Notes under the pieces: model-generated | What the model was told of the DNA's origin: nothing | Database searches by the model: none | What the model saw: the letters and a program-made list of their open reading frames with translations, nothing else | Position numbers and translations under genes: made by a program | Shown: positions 34,189-45,868 of the stretch, one piece after another | How the letters are laid out: each line of letters starts with the position of its first letter | How positions within the stretch are numbered: position 1 is the stretch's first letter | NCBI GenBank assembly: GCA_027923505.1 | Contig: BROI01000010.1 | Location: 372,001-436,000, forward strand | Direction of reading: 5' to 3' | DNA length: 64,000 nt | From: Mayamaea pseudoterrestris | Taxonomy: Eukaryota; Bacillariophyta; Bacillariophyceae; Sellaphorales; Sellaphoraceae

Positions 34189-37100
34189 CATTGACCTGTC
34201 AAACGCCCCATTCCCTGGCCACCCAAATACCCAGTGAGTGAGGCAAACCATTCAAGGGTATGCCATGGATAGGTGCAGAGTCTCAAATGCTGCAAAAAGG
34301 AACGCCTGTAAGCTGACACCATGGGTACGGCCTCCACTGTGGGTATGGCTAACACCACAAGTTGTCGATTCTGACCTGTCAAACGCCCCATGCCCTGGCC
34401 ACCCAAATACCCAATGAGTCAGGCAAAACATGTCCAGGGTATGCCATTGACAGGTGCAGAGTCTCAAATGGTGCAAAATGGACTGCCTGGAGGCTGACAC
34501 CATGGGTACGGCCTCCACTGTGGGATGGGTATGGCCAACACCACAAGTTGTCGATTCTGACCTGTCAAACGCCCCATGCCCTGGCCACCCACATACCCAA
34601 TGAGTCATGCAAAACATGTCAGGGTATGCCATTGACAGGTGCAGAGTCTCAAATGGTGCAAAAAGGACTGCCTGGAGGCTTACACCACGGGTACAGCCTC
34701 AGCTGTGGGTATGGCCAACACCACAAGTTGTCGATTCTGACCTGTCAAACGCCCCATGCCCTGGCCACCCAAAAACCCAATGAGTCAGGCAAAACATGTC
34801 CAGGGTGTGCCATTGACAGGTGCAGAGTCTCAAATGGTGCAAAAAGGACTGCCTGGAGGCTGACACCATGGATACGGCCTCCACTGTGGGTATGGCCAAC
34901 ACCACAAGTTGTAGATTCTGACCTGTCAAATGCCCCATGCCCTGGCCACCCAAACACCCAATGAGTCAGACAAAACATGTCCAGGGTATGCCATTGACAG
35001 GTGCAGAGTCTCAAAATGGTGCAAAAAGGACTGCCTGGAGGCTGACACCATGGGTATGGCCTCGACTGTGGGATGGGTATGGCCAACACCATAAGTTGTC
35101 GATTCTGACCTGTCAAACGCCCCATGCCCTGGCCACCCAAATACCCAATGAGTCAGACAAAACATGTCCAGGGTATGCCATTGACAGGTGCATAGTCTCA
35201 AATGGTGCAAAAAGGACTGCCTGGAGGCCTACACCAGGAATGATTGCACGTCCGCGGTGGGTATGGCCAACACCACAAGTTGTCGAATCTGACCTGTCAA
35301 ACGCCCCGTGCCCTGGCCACCCAAATACCCAATGAGTCAGGCAAAACATGTCCAGGGTGTGCCATTGACATGGGGATGGTCTCAAATGGTGCAAAAAGGA
35401 CTGCTTGGAGGCTCACGCCATGGGTACGGCCTCCACTGTGGGTATGGCCAACACCACAAGTTGCAGATACTTACCTGTCAAACGCCCCATGCCCTGGCCA
35501 CCCGAATACCCAATGAGTCAGGCAAAACATGTCCAGGGTATGCCATTGACAGGTGCAGAGTCTCAAATGGTGCAAGGACTGCCTGGAGGCTGACACCATG
35601 GGTACGGCCTCCACTGGGGGTATGGCCAACACCACAAGTTGCAGATTCTTCCCTGTCAAACGCCCCATGCCCTGGCCACCCAAATACCCAATGAGTTAGG
35701 CAAAACATGTCCAGGGTATGCCATTGACAGGTGCATAGTCTCAAATGGTGCAAAAAGGACTGCCTGGAGGCTTACACCATGGGTACAGCCTCGACTGTGG
35801 GATGGGTATGGCCAACACCACAAGTTGTCGATTCTGACCTGTCAAACGCCCCATGCCCTGGCCACCCAAATACCCAATGAGTCAGGCAAAACATGTCCAG
35901 GGTATGCCATTGACAGGTGCAGAGTCTCAAATGGTGCAAAAAGGACTGCCTGGAGGCTGACACCATGGGTACGGCCTCCACAGGGGGGTATGGCCATCAC
36001 CACAAGTTGTCGATTCTGACCTGTCAAACGCCCCATGCCATGGCCACCCAAACACCCAATGAGTCAGGCAAAACATGTCCAGGGTATGCCATTGACAGGT
36101 GCATAGTCTCAAATGGTGCAAAAAGGACTGCCTGGAGGCTGACACCATGGGTACGGCCTCCACTGTGGGTATGTCCAACACCACATGTTGCAGATTTTCC
36201 CCTGTCAAACGCCCCATGCCCTGGCCACCCAAATACCCAATGAGTCAGGCAAAACATGTCCAGGGTATGCCATTGACAGGTGCAGAGTCTCAAATGGTGC
36301 AAAAGGGACTGCCTGGAGGCTGACACCATGGGTACGGCCTCCACTGTGGGTATGGCCAACACCACAAGTTGCTGATTCTTCCCTGTCAAACGCCCCATGC
36401 CCTGGCCGCCCAAATAACCAATGAGTCAGGCAAAACATGTCCAGGGTATGCCATTGACAGGTGCAGAGTCTCAAATGGTGCAAAAAGAACTGCCTGGAGG
36501 CTGACAACATGGGTACGGCCTCCACTGTGGGTATGGCCAACACCACAAAATGCAGATTCTTCCCTGTCAAACGCCCCATGCCCTGGCCACCCAAATACCC
36601 AATGAGTCAGGCAAAACATGTCCAGGGTATGCCATTGACAGGTGCAGAGTCTCAAATGGTGCAAAAGGGACTGCCTGGAGGCTGACACCATGGGTACAGC
36701 CTCTACTGTGGGTATGGCCAACATCATAAGTTGCAGATTGTTCCCTGCCAAACGCCCCATGCCCTGGCCACCCAAATACCCAATGAGTCAGGCAAAACAT
36801 GTCCAGGGGATGCCATTGACAGGTGCAGAGTCTCAAATGGTGCAAAAAGGACTGCCTGGAGGCTGACACCATGGGTACGGCCTCCATGGTGGGTATGGCC
36901 AACACCACAAGTTGTCGATTCTGACCTGTCAAACGCCCCATGCCCTGGCCACCCAAATACCCAATGAGTCAGGCAAAACATGTCCAGGGATTGCCATTGA
37001 CAGGTGCAGAGTCTCAAATGGTGCAAAAAGGACTGCCTGGAGGCTGACAACATGGGTACGGCCTCTACTGTGGGAATGGCCAACACCACAAGTTGCAGAT

Positions 37101-38460
37101 TCTTCCCTGTCAAATGCCCCATGCCCTGGCCACCCAAATACCCAATGAGTCAGGCAAAACATGTCCAGGGTATGCCATTGACAGGTGCAGAGTCTCAAAT
37201 GGTGCAAAAAGGACTGCCTGGAGGCTGACACCATGGGTACGGCCTCCACAGTGGGTATGGCCAACACCACAAGTTGCAGATTTTCCCCTGTCAAACGCCC
37301 CATGCCCTGGCCACCCAAATACCCAATGAGTCAGGCAAAACATGTCCAGGGTATACCATTGACAGGTGCAGAGTCTCAAATGGTGCAAAAAGGACTGCCT
37401 GGAGGCTGACACCATGGGTACGGCCTCCACTGTGGGTATGGCCAACACCACAAGTTGCAGATTCTTCCCTGTCAAACGCCCCATGCCCTGGCCACCCAAA
37501 TACCCAATGAGTCAGGCCAAACATGTCCAGGGGATGCCATTGACAGGTGCATAGTCTCAAATGGTGCAAAAAGGACTGCCTGGAGGCTGAAAACATGGGT
37601 ACGGCCTCCACTGTTGGTATGGCCAACACCACAAGTTGCAGATTCTTCCCTGTCAAACGCCCCATGCCCTGGCCACCCAAATACCCAATGAGTCAGGCGA
37701 AACATGTCCAGGGGATGCCATTGACAGGTGCAGAGTCTCAAATGGTGCAAAAAAGGACTGCCTGGAGGCTGAAAACATGGGTACGGCCTCCACTGTGGGT
37801 ATGGCCAACATCACAAGTTGCAGATTCTTCCCTGTCAAACGCCCCATGCCCTGGACACCCAAATACCCAATGAGTCAGGCGAAACATGTCCAGGGTATGC
37901 CATTGACAGGTGCGTAGTCTCAAATGGTGCAAGGACTGCCTGGAGCTGACACAGGAGTGCGGCCTCCACTGTGGGGTATGGCCCACCACATTGCAGATTC
38001 CTCCCTCCCTGGCCACCCATACCCGTCACAAAATGTCCGGATAGGCCATTGACGGGTGCAGAGTCTCAAATGGTACAAAAGGACTGCCTGGAGCTGAACG
38101 TGCGACACACATCAATGAGTCAGGCAAAACATTCTAGGTATCCATTGACAGTCATCTCAAATGGTGCAAAGGACTGCCTGGAGGCTGACACCACGCCCGG
38201 GTAAACCACCAATTGCGATTCTTCCCTTCAAAGCACCCCATCCCTGTGCCACAAATACCCAATGTCAGCAAACTCAGTATCCATTGACGGGTGCAGATCT
38301 CATGGTGCCAAAAGACTGCCTGGAGGCTGAAAACATGGTCTGACCTCCACTGTGGGTATAGCCAACACCACAGTTGCAGATTCTTCCCTGTCCAAACGCC
38401 CCCATGCCCTGGCCACCAAATGAGTCCGGCAAAACATCTCCATTGACAGGTCACAATGTC
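34189..38460 (+). repeat. Satellite B: about 23 copies of a 181-bp unit
   Basis: Units start near ACCTGTCAAACGCCCCATGC and recur at 180-187 bp (for example 34196, 34375, 34561, 34741, 34922), most exactly 181 bp. Landmarks: GGCCACCCAAATACCCAATG; AGTCAGGCAAAACATGTCCA; GCCATTGACAGGTGCAGAGT; CTCAAATGGTGCAAAAAGGA; CTGCCTGGAGGCTGACACCA; TGGGTACGGCCTCCACTGTG; GGTATGGCCAACACCACAAG. TGGAGGC and GCCTCCA form a 7-bp stem with a 16-base loop. Two subtypes alternate: one ends ACAAGTTGTCGATTCTGACC, the other ACAAGTTGCAGATTCTTCCC. Units from 37900 on are shortened by many small deletions. It shares the GAGTCTCA-ATGGT core with satellite D. No genes. Confidence 0.95.
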
Positions 38461-39163
38461 GGGCAAAACAGGAGTAGATACGCTGTATTCCGTGCGACTG
38501 TATGTCACCCAGCAGCAGCAGCGGCAGCACCCACAGAACTTTGGTGATCCCCATCATTTGAAGAATTCCTACCTTTCATTATACTTTTGGTAAGGTCAAT
38601 CAACCTCTGCAACCTTGGTGGTCATGCAAATCCTACAAGTTTTGGGAATAGATATGCTTGCTTCCACATAGCTAAGTATCCCATACGTTGCCACACCACA
38701 CCACCAGGTCCGCTGGGCATCCCCATCAATTACAAACATTGCCACCTTCAGCCAAAGTATCAATGAGGCCAACAAACCCAAACAAACCTGGCAAGCTCAA
38801 GTTTTGGGAAAGCTGTGGGAGTAGATGGGCCAAATAGAACAACAGCACAGTCTATAAATCCGAACCAATCAAACTATGGATGTGATTGTCTTTTAAGCCA
38901 TTGCCACCTTTTGACAAGGTATACATGAGGAACTTATAGCACTTACAATGTTGGACAACTCATGTTTTCCTGGCAAAACAGGAGTAGATACGCTTATTCC
39001 GTGTGACTGTATGTCACGCAGGAGCAGCAGCGGCAGCACCCACAGAACTTTGGTGATCCCCATCATTTGAAGCATTCCACCTATCATTATGCTTTTGGTA
39101 AGGTCAATCAACCTCTGCAACCTTGGTGGTCATGCAAATCCTACAAGTTTGGGGAATAGACAT
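38461..39163 (+). repeat. Satellite C: 1.4 copies of a 510-bp unit
   Basis: GGCAAAACAGGAGTAGATAC at 38462 recurs at 38972, and the following 190 bp are nearly identical until the Copia 2 LTR cuts the second copy at 39164. Inside the unit, related blocks recur at intervals of about 163-174 bp (GGAGTAGATACGC near 38471, GGGAATAGATATGC near 38643, GGAGTAGATGGG near 38818, again near 38981), so the unit is a trimer of about 170-bp monomers. A short AGC run (CAGCAGCAGCAGCGGCAGCA) lies near 38510. Confidence 0.85.
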
Positions 39164-39558
39164 TAACACCGTTGATGATTTTGCAGTCAACGTCTTACCT
39201 CCAAAAAGCTCCGATACAGGGTCCTTGGCCACGGTCTGTACAGCTCTTGATGGAGATGGCTCGTCGAATAGTCTTGCGCTCACCACTACACGAATACGAC
39301 TGCACTCTCGTCGCAAACTTGTAGTTCTATATTGTGAGCTTATCGCTACATCGCTACATCGACCACTCGGAAGATCATCCGATCAATCCGTTTCTTTCAA
39401 TCACATTACATCAGTCGTAATCAGTCGTTCCATTCATACAACGCATCCACACGACGGTTGCGCACTTTCTTCATTCACATGTCACATACGACAGCTGCGG
39501 ACTCGACACAAGCTAATTAGGGTTCGGGCTCTTGACTTCGCCGCTCTGCGACTTGTCA
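39164..39558 (-). repeat. 3' LTR of Copia 2
   Basis: 395 bp, in the element's sense TGACAAGTCGCAGAGCGG to TCAACGGTGTTA. Compared by eye with the 5' LTR it has about six substitutions plus an extra 8-bp ATCGCTAC repeat near 39345-39360. The end of pol lies 46 bp inside this LTR. Confidence 0.93.
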
Positions 39559-42500
39559 CTCCCCTCGGGTACGCTGCTCGTCGTAGCCGCATTCTTGTCC
39601 TTCACAATCGCATACGATGTATCACCACACCAAAACAATACTGGCTTGAGCAATGGCATCGCATCACAGTACGGCAGGTACTTCGTCAGTACGTCCGCAA
39701 TGTTCTCCTTTCCGTCAATCTTTACAAACTTGATAATCCCCGCAGCAACTGCCCAACGAACACGATGGTAGGCCAACGCATTGTGTCGCTTGGACAATGT
39801 CGAACTCGGGATTGTAGATTGCGTAATCACTGCTTGGTTGTCTCCGTACATCCAGGCAGACTTCTCCAATGGTACGCCCATAGCCATGAGCGACGCACGT
39901 AGAGAAATGCTGATATCCGTTCCACTCTTTGCTACGCCGAATTCCGATCCGAAGGTCGCAGTCTCGACTGTAGCCTGGAGTTTGCAATGCCAGTCGACAG
40001 GCGTCTGGTTGACAAATGACAAAACTCCTTCCAATGACTTGCCTGTCACCATGCAATGCATGAGACACGCATCCTCGAAAGTTGATGTTCGTACAGTCAC
40101 ACCCTTTGGCGGTGGGTAGACGTCCAACATCTCATCAACTCCGTCCTTCCCGTAAACGCTGCGCTCCCAATCTTGTTCCTCCATGGTGCCGAAGTGCTCC
40201 TCGTTGGCTGGCCACTTCGTACGGAAACGGATTGCTGCGTCTGGTAACTCTCGCAAATATCCACAGACTCGCTTCACCCGCTGCAGGTGTCCCTTGCGCG
40301 GCTCCACACGGAATCGCGACAGGCTCACAACTGCAACGGCAATGTCAAATCGTCCCAAAGTAATCGCCCACTGAGGTGCTCCGACTAGAGACTGGTAAAT
40401 CTTCTTCTCTTGGTCGTTCAGTAGCTCGCTTTGGTCAAGTTCGGGATGATCGTCTTTGTCGATTGGTGATGAATACTTCTTCGGAGGACCTTCAAACAAA
40501 CGCTCGTACTGCGCCAAGAGTTTCGCAACGTAGGTCTTGGCCGACCAGTAAAGAGTTCCATCAGGGTCTCGTCCAAAGTCACCGCCGAGATGATACTCGG
40601 GATGTCCAACACCTTTGAGCTTAAACTTATACTTCTCCTCTAGCATCTTGAAGAACGCTGCTGGATCGTCTGAAATATTCAACAGATCGTCGACCCATAC
40701 ACAGAGGTAGTCGTAGCTGTCGCCGGCGTCCTTGATCCACAGATCGGAATCGCAATAGGACGGCTTCCACCCTTCCGCAAGTAGGGCGTCGGCTAAGCGT
40801 TCGTGAAATCGTGCTCCGCTCGTTCGCAATCCGTACAAAGCCTTGACGATGACCAGGATGTGTCCTTCGCGCTCCCCGAACTCGGGGCCTCCAACGAAGT
40901 ATACCTTCTCCTTGGTGAACGCTTTGAGATAAGCATTCCCAATGTCACCGACCATGCACTTCTTGCCGTTTGCTTCTCCAATGACGAGAGCTAGACGCAT
41001 TGCCTTCAATGATATAACACTGGAGTAGGCATCGTCGTTGTCTTTCGTCATGTGGCCGCCTGCAACGAGACTTGCCTTGTATCGCAAATCGTGCTTGACA
41101 TCGTACACAAAATGGACTCGGATCTTCTGGTAACCAGTTGGTGGTGTTGTGGTGGAACTCAGACCGAGATCTTGAAACGTCTCGTACTCGTCCAGGTTCG
41201 CAAGCTCCACGCCTTCCGCATCCGTCCACTTCGTGTGCCCTGCAGCTTCCTGCAAACGCCGCGCTTCCTTCCAATCTCGGGGTACTTGGACTCCAAACTT
41301 GTAGCGCGGTCCGTTCTTCTGCTGCTCCATTCGGGCGGTCGCCACCTTGCGCGCAACCTTCTTGGCGTTCCGGGCCCATCGATTCAACGATGCCCATCCG
41401 TCCTTGTCGAGAAGATTATGCTTTTGCGCGTAGGCTGCCACTGATACTTTGTCGCTTTCGATCATCGCGTTGAGAGGCTCCCAAGTCTTGGATCCATCGT
41501 CCCATTGTACAAGGACGTTCCACTTGGAGTGCTTCCAGTTCTTCAACTTGCTCGTCAGCGGACCCTGATGGTCTAGAATCTCCTTGAAGAACCATTTACG
41601 CCCAGGATTCGCCATGTCTTGGTTCACTTCGGCCTCGTAGAGATCGGAAACCTCGACATAGGACATGACTTCGTCCGCTTCGCCGTTACCAAGTTTCAGC
41701 ATCATTTTAATGTTTTGATGGTTCTGGGCGTCGCGATTGTTCAGCTTGCTCATGACGGTCGCTCGAACTTCTTGCCCGTCGTCCGTCTTCATGAGAAACG
41801 ACTTGCCGATAAGTTCGTCGGGTGCATACTTCGGGAGTTTGCGCCACGGATTGATGTTCTTCTTCTTCGGCTTGTCGTCGTCGTCATCGGCATGGTTGTC
41901 ATCGGCAGGATTAGGATCTAGCTCCCCGTCGGTCATATCGTCATCTTCCGGGTATTCCACCGTCTCGACCAAAGGGGTATCGTCTTCGTCAGGAATGAAA
42001 GAATCTTCGTCTCTGCTGTCGGCGTCGGTAATCTTCTTGATCATTTCCGGCATAAGGATCTCGCCACCTAGACCAGGTACGGTATAGAGACGCGGCTCCC
42101 CTTCTTTCATGACTGGGGAAGCAGGTGCCGGTACGCGAAGGTTCAAAAATTTTGGGTCATTTCGTGGTAAGCAAACCGATCGCGTCATGATCTCGTGGGT
42201 CTCGCAATCGCAGATGAAGTACGTCAGGTCGTCTCCGCACGTCGTGTTGGGACCAAGCCAGTACGCCGCGCGCTGGCGGGTACCCGGTGCCTCGACATCC
42301 TTGACAAAGTAGTTGACAATTTCAAACCAACGAAAATGCAAATACTTCGACACGTCGGGGACTTGCCCAGTGATAAACTCGATGGGAGACTTGCCGTCCA
42401 AGGCAGGATGCGACAAATGACGGTACATCTCGGTCTGAAAGAGTAAAGCGCGTAGCCAGAAGCATGCCGGAGTGCCCGTTCGGTCCATAAGTCGTTCATG

Positions 42501-43126
42501 ACTTTCCTTTACGTGCCCGATGATGCGCTCGGCTGGGTTTTGATTCTGGTAGTACGGCTCCGATGTATGACGACGGCGAATCATGAACTCGCGCATTACT
42601 TCGTCAAACTCGGCACTCATCGCTTCTTTCGCATTATCCGAGAAGACTTCCAACGGAGCTCCAAACTCGCGGATGAAATCACGGAATCGTTTCGGTACGT
42701 CACCTTTCGTCCGCATGGGATACACGACAATGATCTGACTGCGACAACCATAGAATAGCTGCACGCATGTGCACCCTGCATGTCCGTCGATATGGTCATC
42801 CATGGCAGGTTCGTCGAAGAACATGGTGTCATGGGCCACTCGATCATCTAGACGGTAGACGTTCAGGAATCGGCTCTTCGATGCATTCGTGGGGGGTATC
42901 GGCGCCAGTGCATGTTGAACTGCGTGCTGTGGCGCAAAGTATCCTTGATCGTCTGCGCCGGGTACCATGCAAAGTTCGGCAGCAATGCGTCGATATCAGG
43001 TTTCTTTGGCAGGATAGACTTGTAGGGCTGATAGACGAGATCCGCATTGTACTTCTGTACGACGGCACAAACATTCAGCTCCTTCGGTGTAAACAGGTTG
43101 ATTGTCGTGTCCGAGATTCGTATAAG
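39513..43126 (-). pseudogene. Copia 2 Pol: integrase, chromodomain-like, reverse transcriptase, RNase H
   Basis: The open stretch downstream of the frameshift runs from 42968 to the stop at 39513-39515 (1,151 residues, the first ~30 out of frame). In order: integrase core with HIDGHAGCT, VFSDNAKEAM and NPAERIIGHVK; an acidic linker; a chromodomain-like segment at about 41415-41600 (WNVLVQWDDGSKTWEPL, then YAQKHNLLDKDGW); reverse transcriptase with VGDIGNAYLKA, KALYGLRTSGARFHERLAD and the catalytic CVWVDDLL at about 40680-40702; RNase H with FEDACLMHC, ETATFGSEFG and MYGDNQAV, then KHNALAYHRVRWAVAAG. A one-base deletion near 42877 breaks the link between the start of pol and the integrase. Pol follows gag in the same ancestral frame after one TGA at 43127-43129. 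Apart from the deletion the enzyme motifs look intact. Confidence 0.92.
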
Positions 43127-45384
43127 TCACGTTGCTCTGACGATGGGTGCGATTCCGCGTACGCTGAAGCGTGTCACGCGCGTGAAGCCCTCTTCGTCGT
43201 CACTGTCTTCGTCGTCTTCGTCGCGCGACAACAAGTCCGGACGTCGTCCTCGTCGTCATCGTCATCCGAAGAGTCATAGTCGTCGGACTCGGTCGGCTCG
43301 ACGTCAAACTCATTCGGATCCCAAGGCCCATCGAAAGTCATCATGACCCGAGGTAAGGTGTGAAGCTCATGCGCCGACACTGGAAACATTGGCAAGGTCG
43401 CCATGCCACTTTCCATTCCGAGCATAAACTTGTATCCATCTGGCGTTTCGATTCGTAACTTGCCACCAAAGTTGTAATGCTTATCGTTGACATGAAGTCC
43501 GAAGGCTTCCATCTGCATACTCGAATGAATCGTCTTGCCGGTTCCAGAATATGCGTAATTATGGAACTCGCCGACGACCCAACCCTTGGTGCTCTTAAGC
43601 TTGGCGACTGCTGTGACGGTAGACAGGTCCGGAAGTTTGAGACCACCGACTCCAGTGACTTCAATCTTGTGGAACTTGTCCTCGGTAAGGATGCGGCCGT
43701 CCGCTCCCCATACTCCGCCACTCGCGCCGCGATCGACAGTCGACGCTGAATGCTTATCCAAGTCAATGCTCGCGACTTTGTACTTGCGACTCTGAGCAAT
43801 ATTTGCTCCCCGAGTCGTAGTCGTGGGCTGGTCTGGACCTAAGAAACTTCGCATCGCTGAGCCACGGCTAGTGTTGTTCACACGTTCGGTCGCCGCACTC
43901 GCCGTCGTTGCCGCTGATGAAGTGGCTGCGACGTTAGCGTTGCGTGTTGTACTCGTCGTCTGCGTGGTGCCTGCCTGTGTTGCTGATGCCGAACCACCTG
44001 CAGCACTGGCCGCTCGACTCGTACCACGGCGTTCAAACACTTCATGTTGCTGATCGCGGGTAAGGAGTCGCCACGTGTTTGGTGGAATCGTCGCATTCAC
44101 GTCGCTGGGAATTTCGATCGTCTTCGTGTCGGCATAGCTGCGAACATACGAGCGAGTATCTCCCCGACCGCGGCCGCCGCCGCCTCGTCCCGTACTCAAG
44201 TCGCCGCGACCACCGCCCCCCTGATTGGATTGCTGATTGTTGCTGCTACTTGGCGTAGACTGGGAATTGTTCGCGCTTGCCTTCTTCGTCTTCTCCTTCT
44301 CTTTCTTGGTTTGCTCAGATTGGTTCGCCTGGCGCTTCTCGGTCTCCTTGATGCCACGACGATTGTCAGATTGTCGGGCGGCGTTCAGGAGGTTCCAAAA
44401 CTGGGTGTACGTCATCGGGTTGCCGGTCTTGGACTCTTCGATCAGCGCCATGTTCACCGCCGATGCCATATCCGCATGGCGGAAAACCGCGCGCTCCAAA
44501 ATCTGACGCTTCGTGCTTGCTGTAAGTAGCTCGGTTTCCTCGGCGTAGTCATTGTAGTTCTCTTCCTTGCTGGACCACTGGATAAGCCAATTGACGAGAG
44601 ACTTGGCGTAACTCGCGTCGAGAGTGAAATTGCGCCATTCGTCTTCGGCCGAACGTAGATCCAACTTGCGCGCCATCCCGTCGAGGAATGTCGCCTCCAA
44701 CTCTGCAATGCACGCTGAGGCATTCGCGCTGTCGATGTGCTTGCGGACAATGAGCTTGCTCTGCGGTGTCTTGCAGGTATACTCGAGCGCCGCTAAAAGC
44801 TTCGAACACTGATACTGATACTCGGCGAATTCGGGGTCGAGTGCGGCTGGTGCCTTGAACTCGTCGTCCCAAAAGTAGCCAAGTCGCTCGCTTCGCATGC
44901 GGTTCTTGAAGGCCCGCCAGTAGGAGCAGAACTTGCGATCGTTCTTGAGCTCCAGCATGGTCTTCAGATCCAGCTTGATGTCGTGTCGCTTCGTCGTGGT
45001 GTCGTTGCCTCCGATAACGCTGAAGTCTCCGAAACTGCGGTTGCCTGCGGTTGGTGACCCCGGTGCTACTGGGAGTTCTCGGCTCGTAATGTGGTCTTTC
45101 TCCAGGTCTTGCCATTGCGCAGTCGTTCGACGTTGCTCGTGAATCCAACTCATGAGCTTGCGCAATCGGCTTGTTCGTATCGTCGACCACTGGTGCTGGG
45201 TCTTAATGTTCGTCACGTCTTGTTCCGACAGCTCGGCCATCGCCTCCGCAGTCGTGAGTTCCTCTTGCTCGAAACACACTGCGGTAGGGTCGTTTGGATC
45301 CCAAGTTGCGGATGCTGCGAGCCACGGAATGTCGAAGACTTTACCGACGGCACGCTTGTAGGTCGTTACATCAATCGTCGCCAT
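43127..45384 (-). pseudogene. Copia 2 Gag-protease, frameshifted near its end
   Basis: The open frame runs from ATG 45384 to 43174 (736 residues). It matches the Copia 1 protein throughout: Gag-like helical part, RGG-rich patch, Ser/Thr/Ala linker and protease-like part with an intact DRGAS motif (Asp551 at 43732-43734). A one-base deletion at about 43240 replaces the last ~40 residues. In Copia 1 this part is acidic and ends at a TGA whose counterpart lies here at 43127-43129. The loss touches only the acidic tail after the protease, but it also breaks the frame leading into pol. Confidence 0.9.
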
Positions 45385-45481
45385 GTTGGAGGTTGATCAG
45401 AGGAATCGGACTCGCTGCAGACGAATGTGTCACGATAGCTCCCTCGCTCGCTCTTGCTCTCGAAGCACTGAAATGTTAATC

Positions 45482-45868
45482 TAACACCGTTGACGATTTC
45501 GCAGTCAACGTCTTACCTCCAAAAAGCTCCGATACAGGGTCCTTGGCCACGGTCTGTACAGCTCTTGATGGAGATGGCTCGTCGAATAGTCTTGCGCTCG
45601 CCACTACACGAATACGACTGCACTCTCGTCGCAAACTAGTAGTTCTATATTGTGAGCTTATCGCTACATCGACCACTCGGAAGATCATCCGATCAATCCG
45701 TTTCTTTCAATCACATTACATCAGTCGTAACTGGTCGTTCCATTCATACAACGCATCCACACGACGGTTGCGCACTTTCTTCATTCACATGTCACATACG
45801 ACAGCTGCGGACTCGACACAAGCTAATTAGGGTTCGGGCTCTTGACTTCGCCGCTCTGCGACTTGTCA
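45482..45868 (-). repeat. 5' LTR of Copia 2
   Basis: 387 bp, bounded by TAACACCGTTGA (45482) and CTTGTCA (45868). It is followed at once by satellite A sequence (ATCTATTTGGTGACAACTTG). The leader between LTR and gag contains no clear primer-binding site that could be assigned to a tRNA. Confidence 0.93.

Larger units (their letters stand above)
39164..45868 (-). mobile_element. Copia 2: near-complete Ty1/Copia LTR retrotransposon
   Basis: 6,705 bp in minus orientation, with LTRs at 45482-45868 (5') and 39164-39558 (3'), gag-protease, then integrase, chromodomain-like segment, reverse transcriptase and RNase H in Copia order. It has two single-base deletions relative to Copia 1 (near 43240 in gag and near 42877 in pol), so it is not fully functional as read. 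No target-site duplication is seen: the left flank ends AGACA or GACAT in satellite C and the right flank starts ATCTA in satellite A. Related to the diatom Copia lineages by its DRGAS protease and RGG Gag, which is an inference from motifs. Confidence 0.95.

Noticed and set aside
34189-38460. Overlapping open frames of 60-130 residues on both strands of satellite B
   Set aside because: Same reason: a 181-bp unit that is 1 modulo 3 reads through several frames on both strands. No start context or family resemblance.
38500-38530. AGC/CAG run in satellite C as a microsatellite or polyglutamine code
   Set aside because: Only about five imperfect triplets, present in both copies of the 510-bp unit; part of the satellite.
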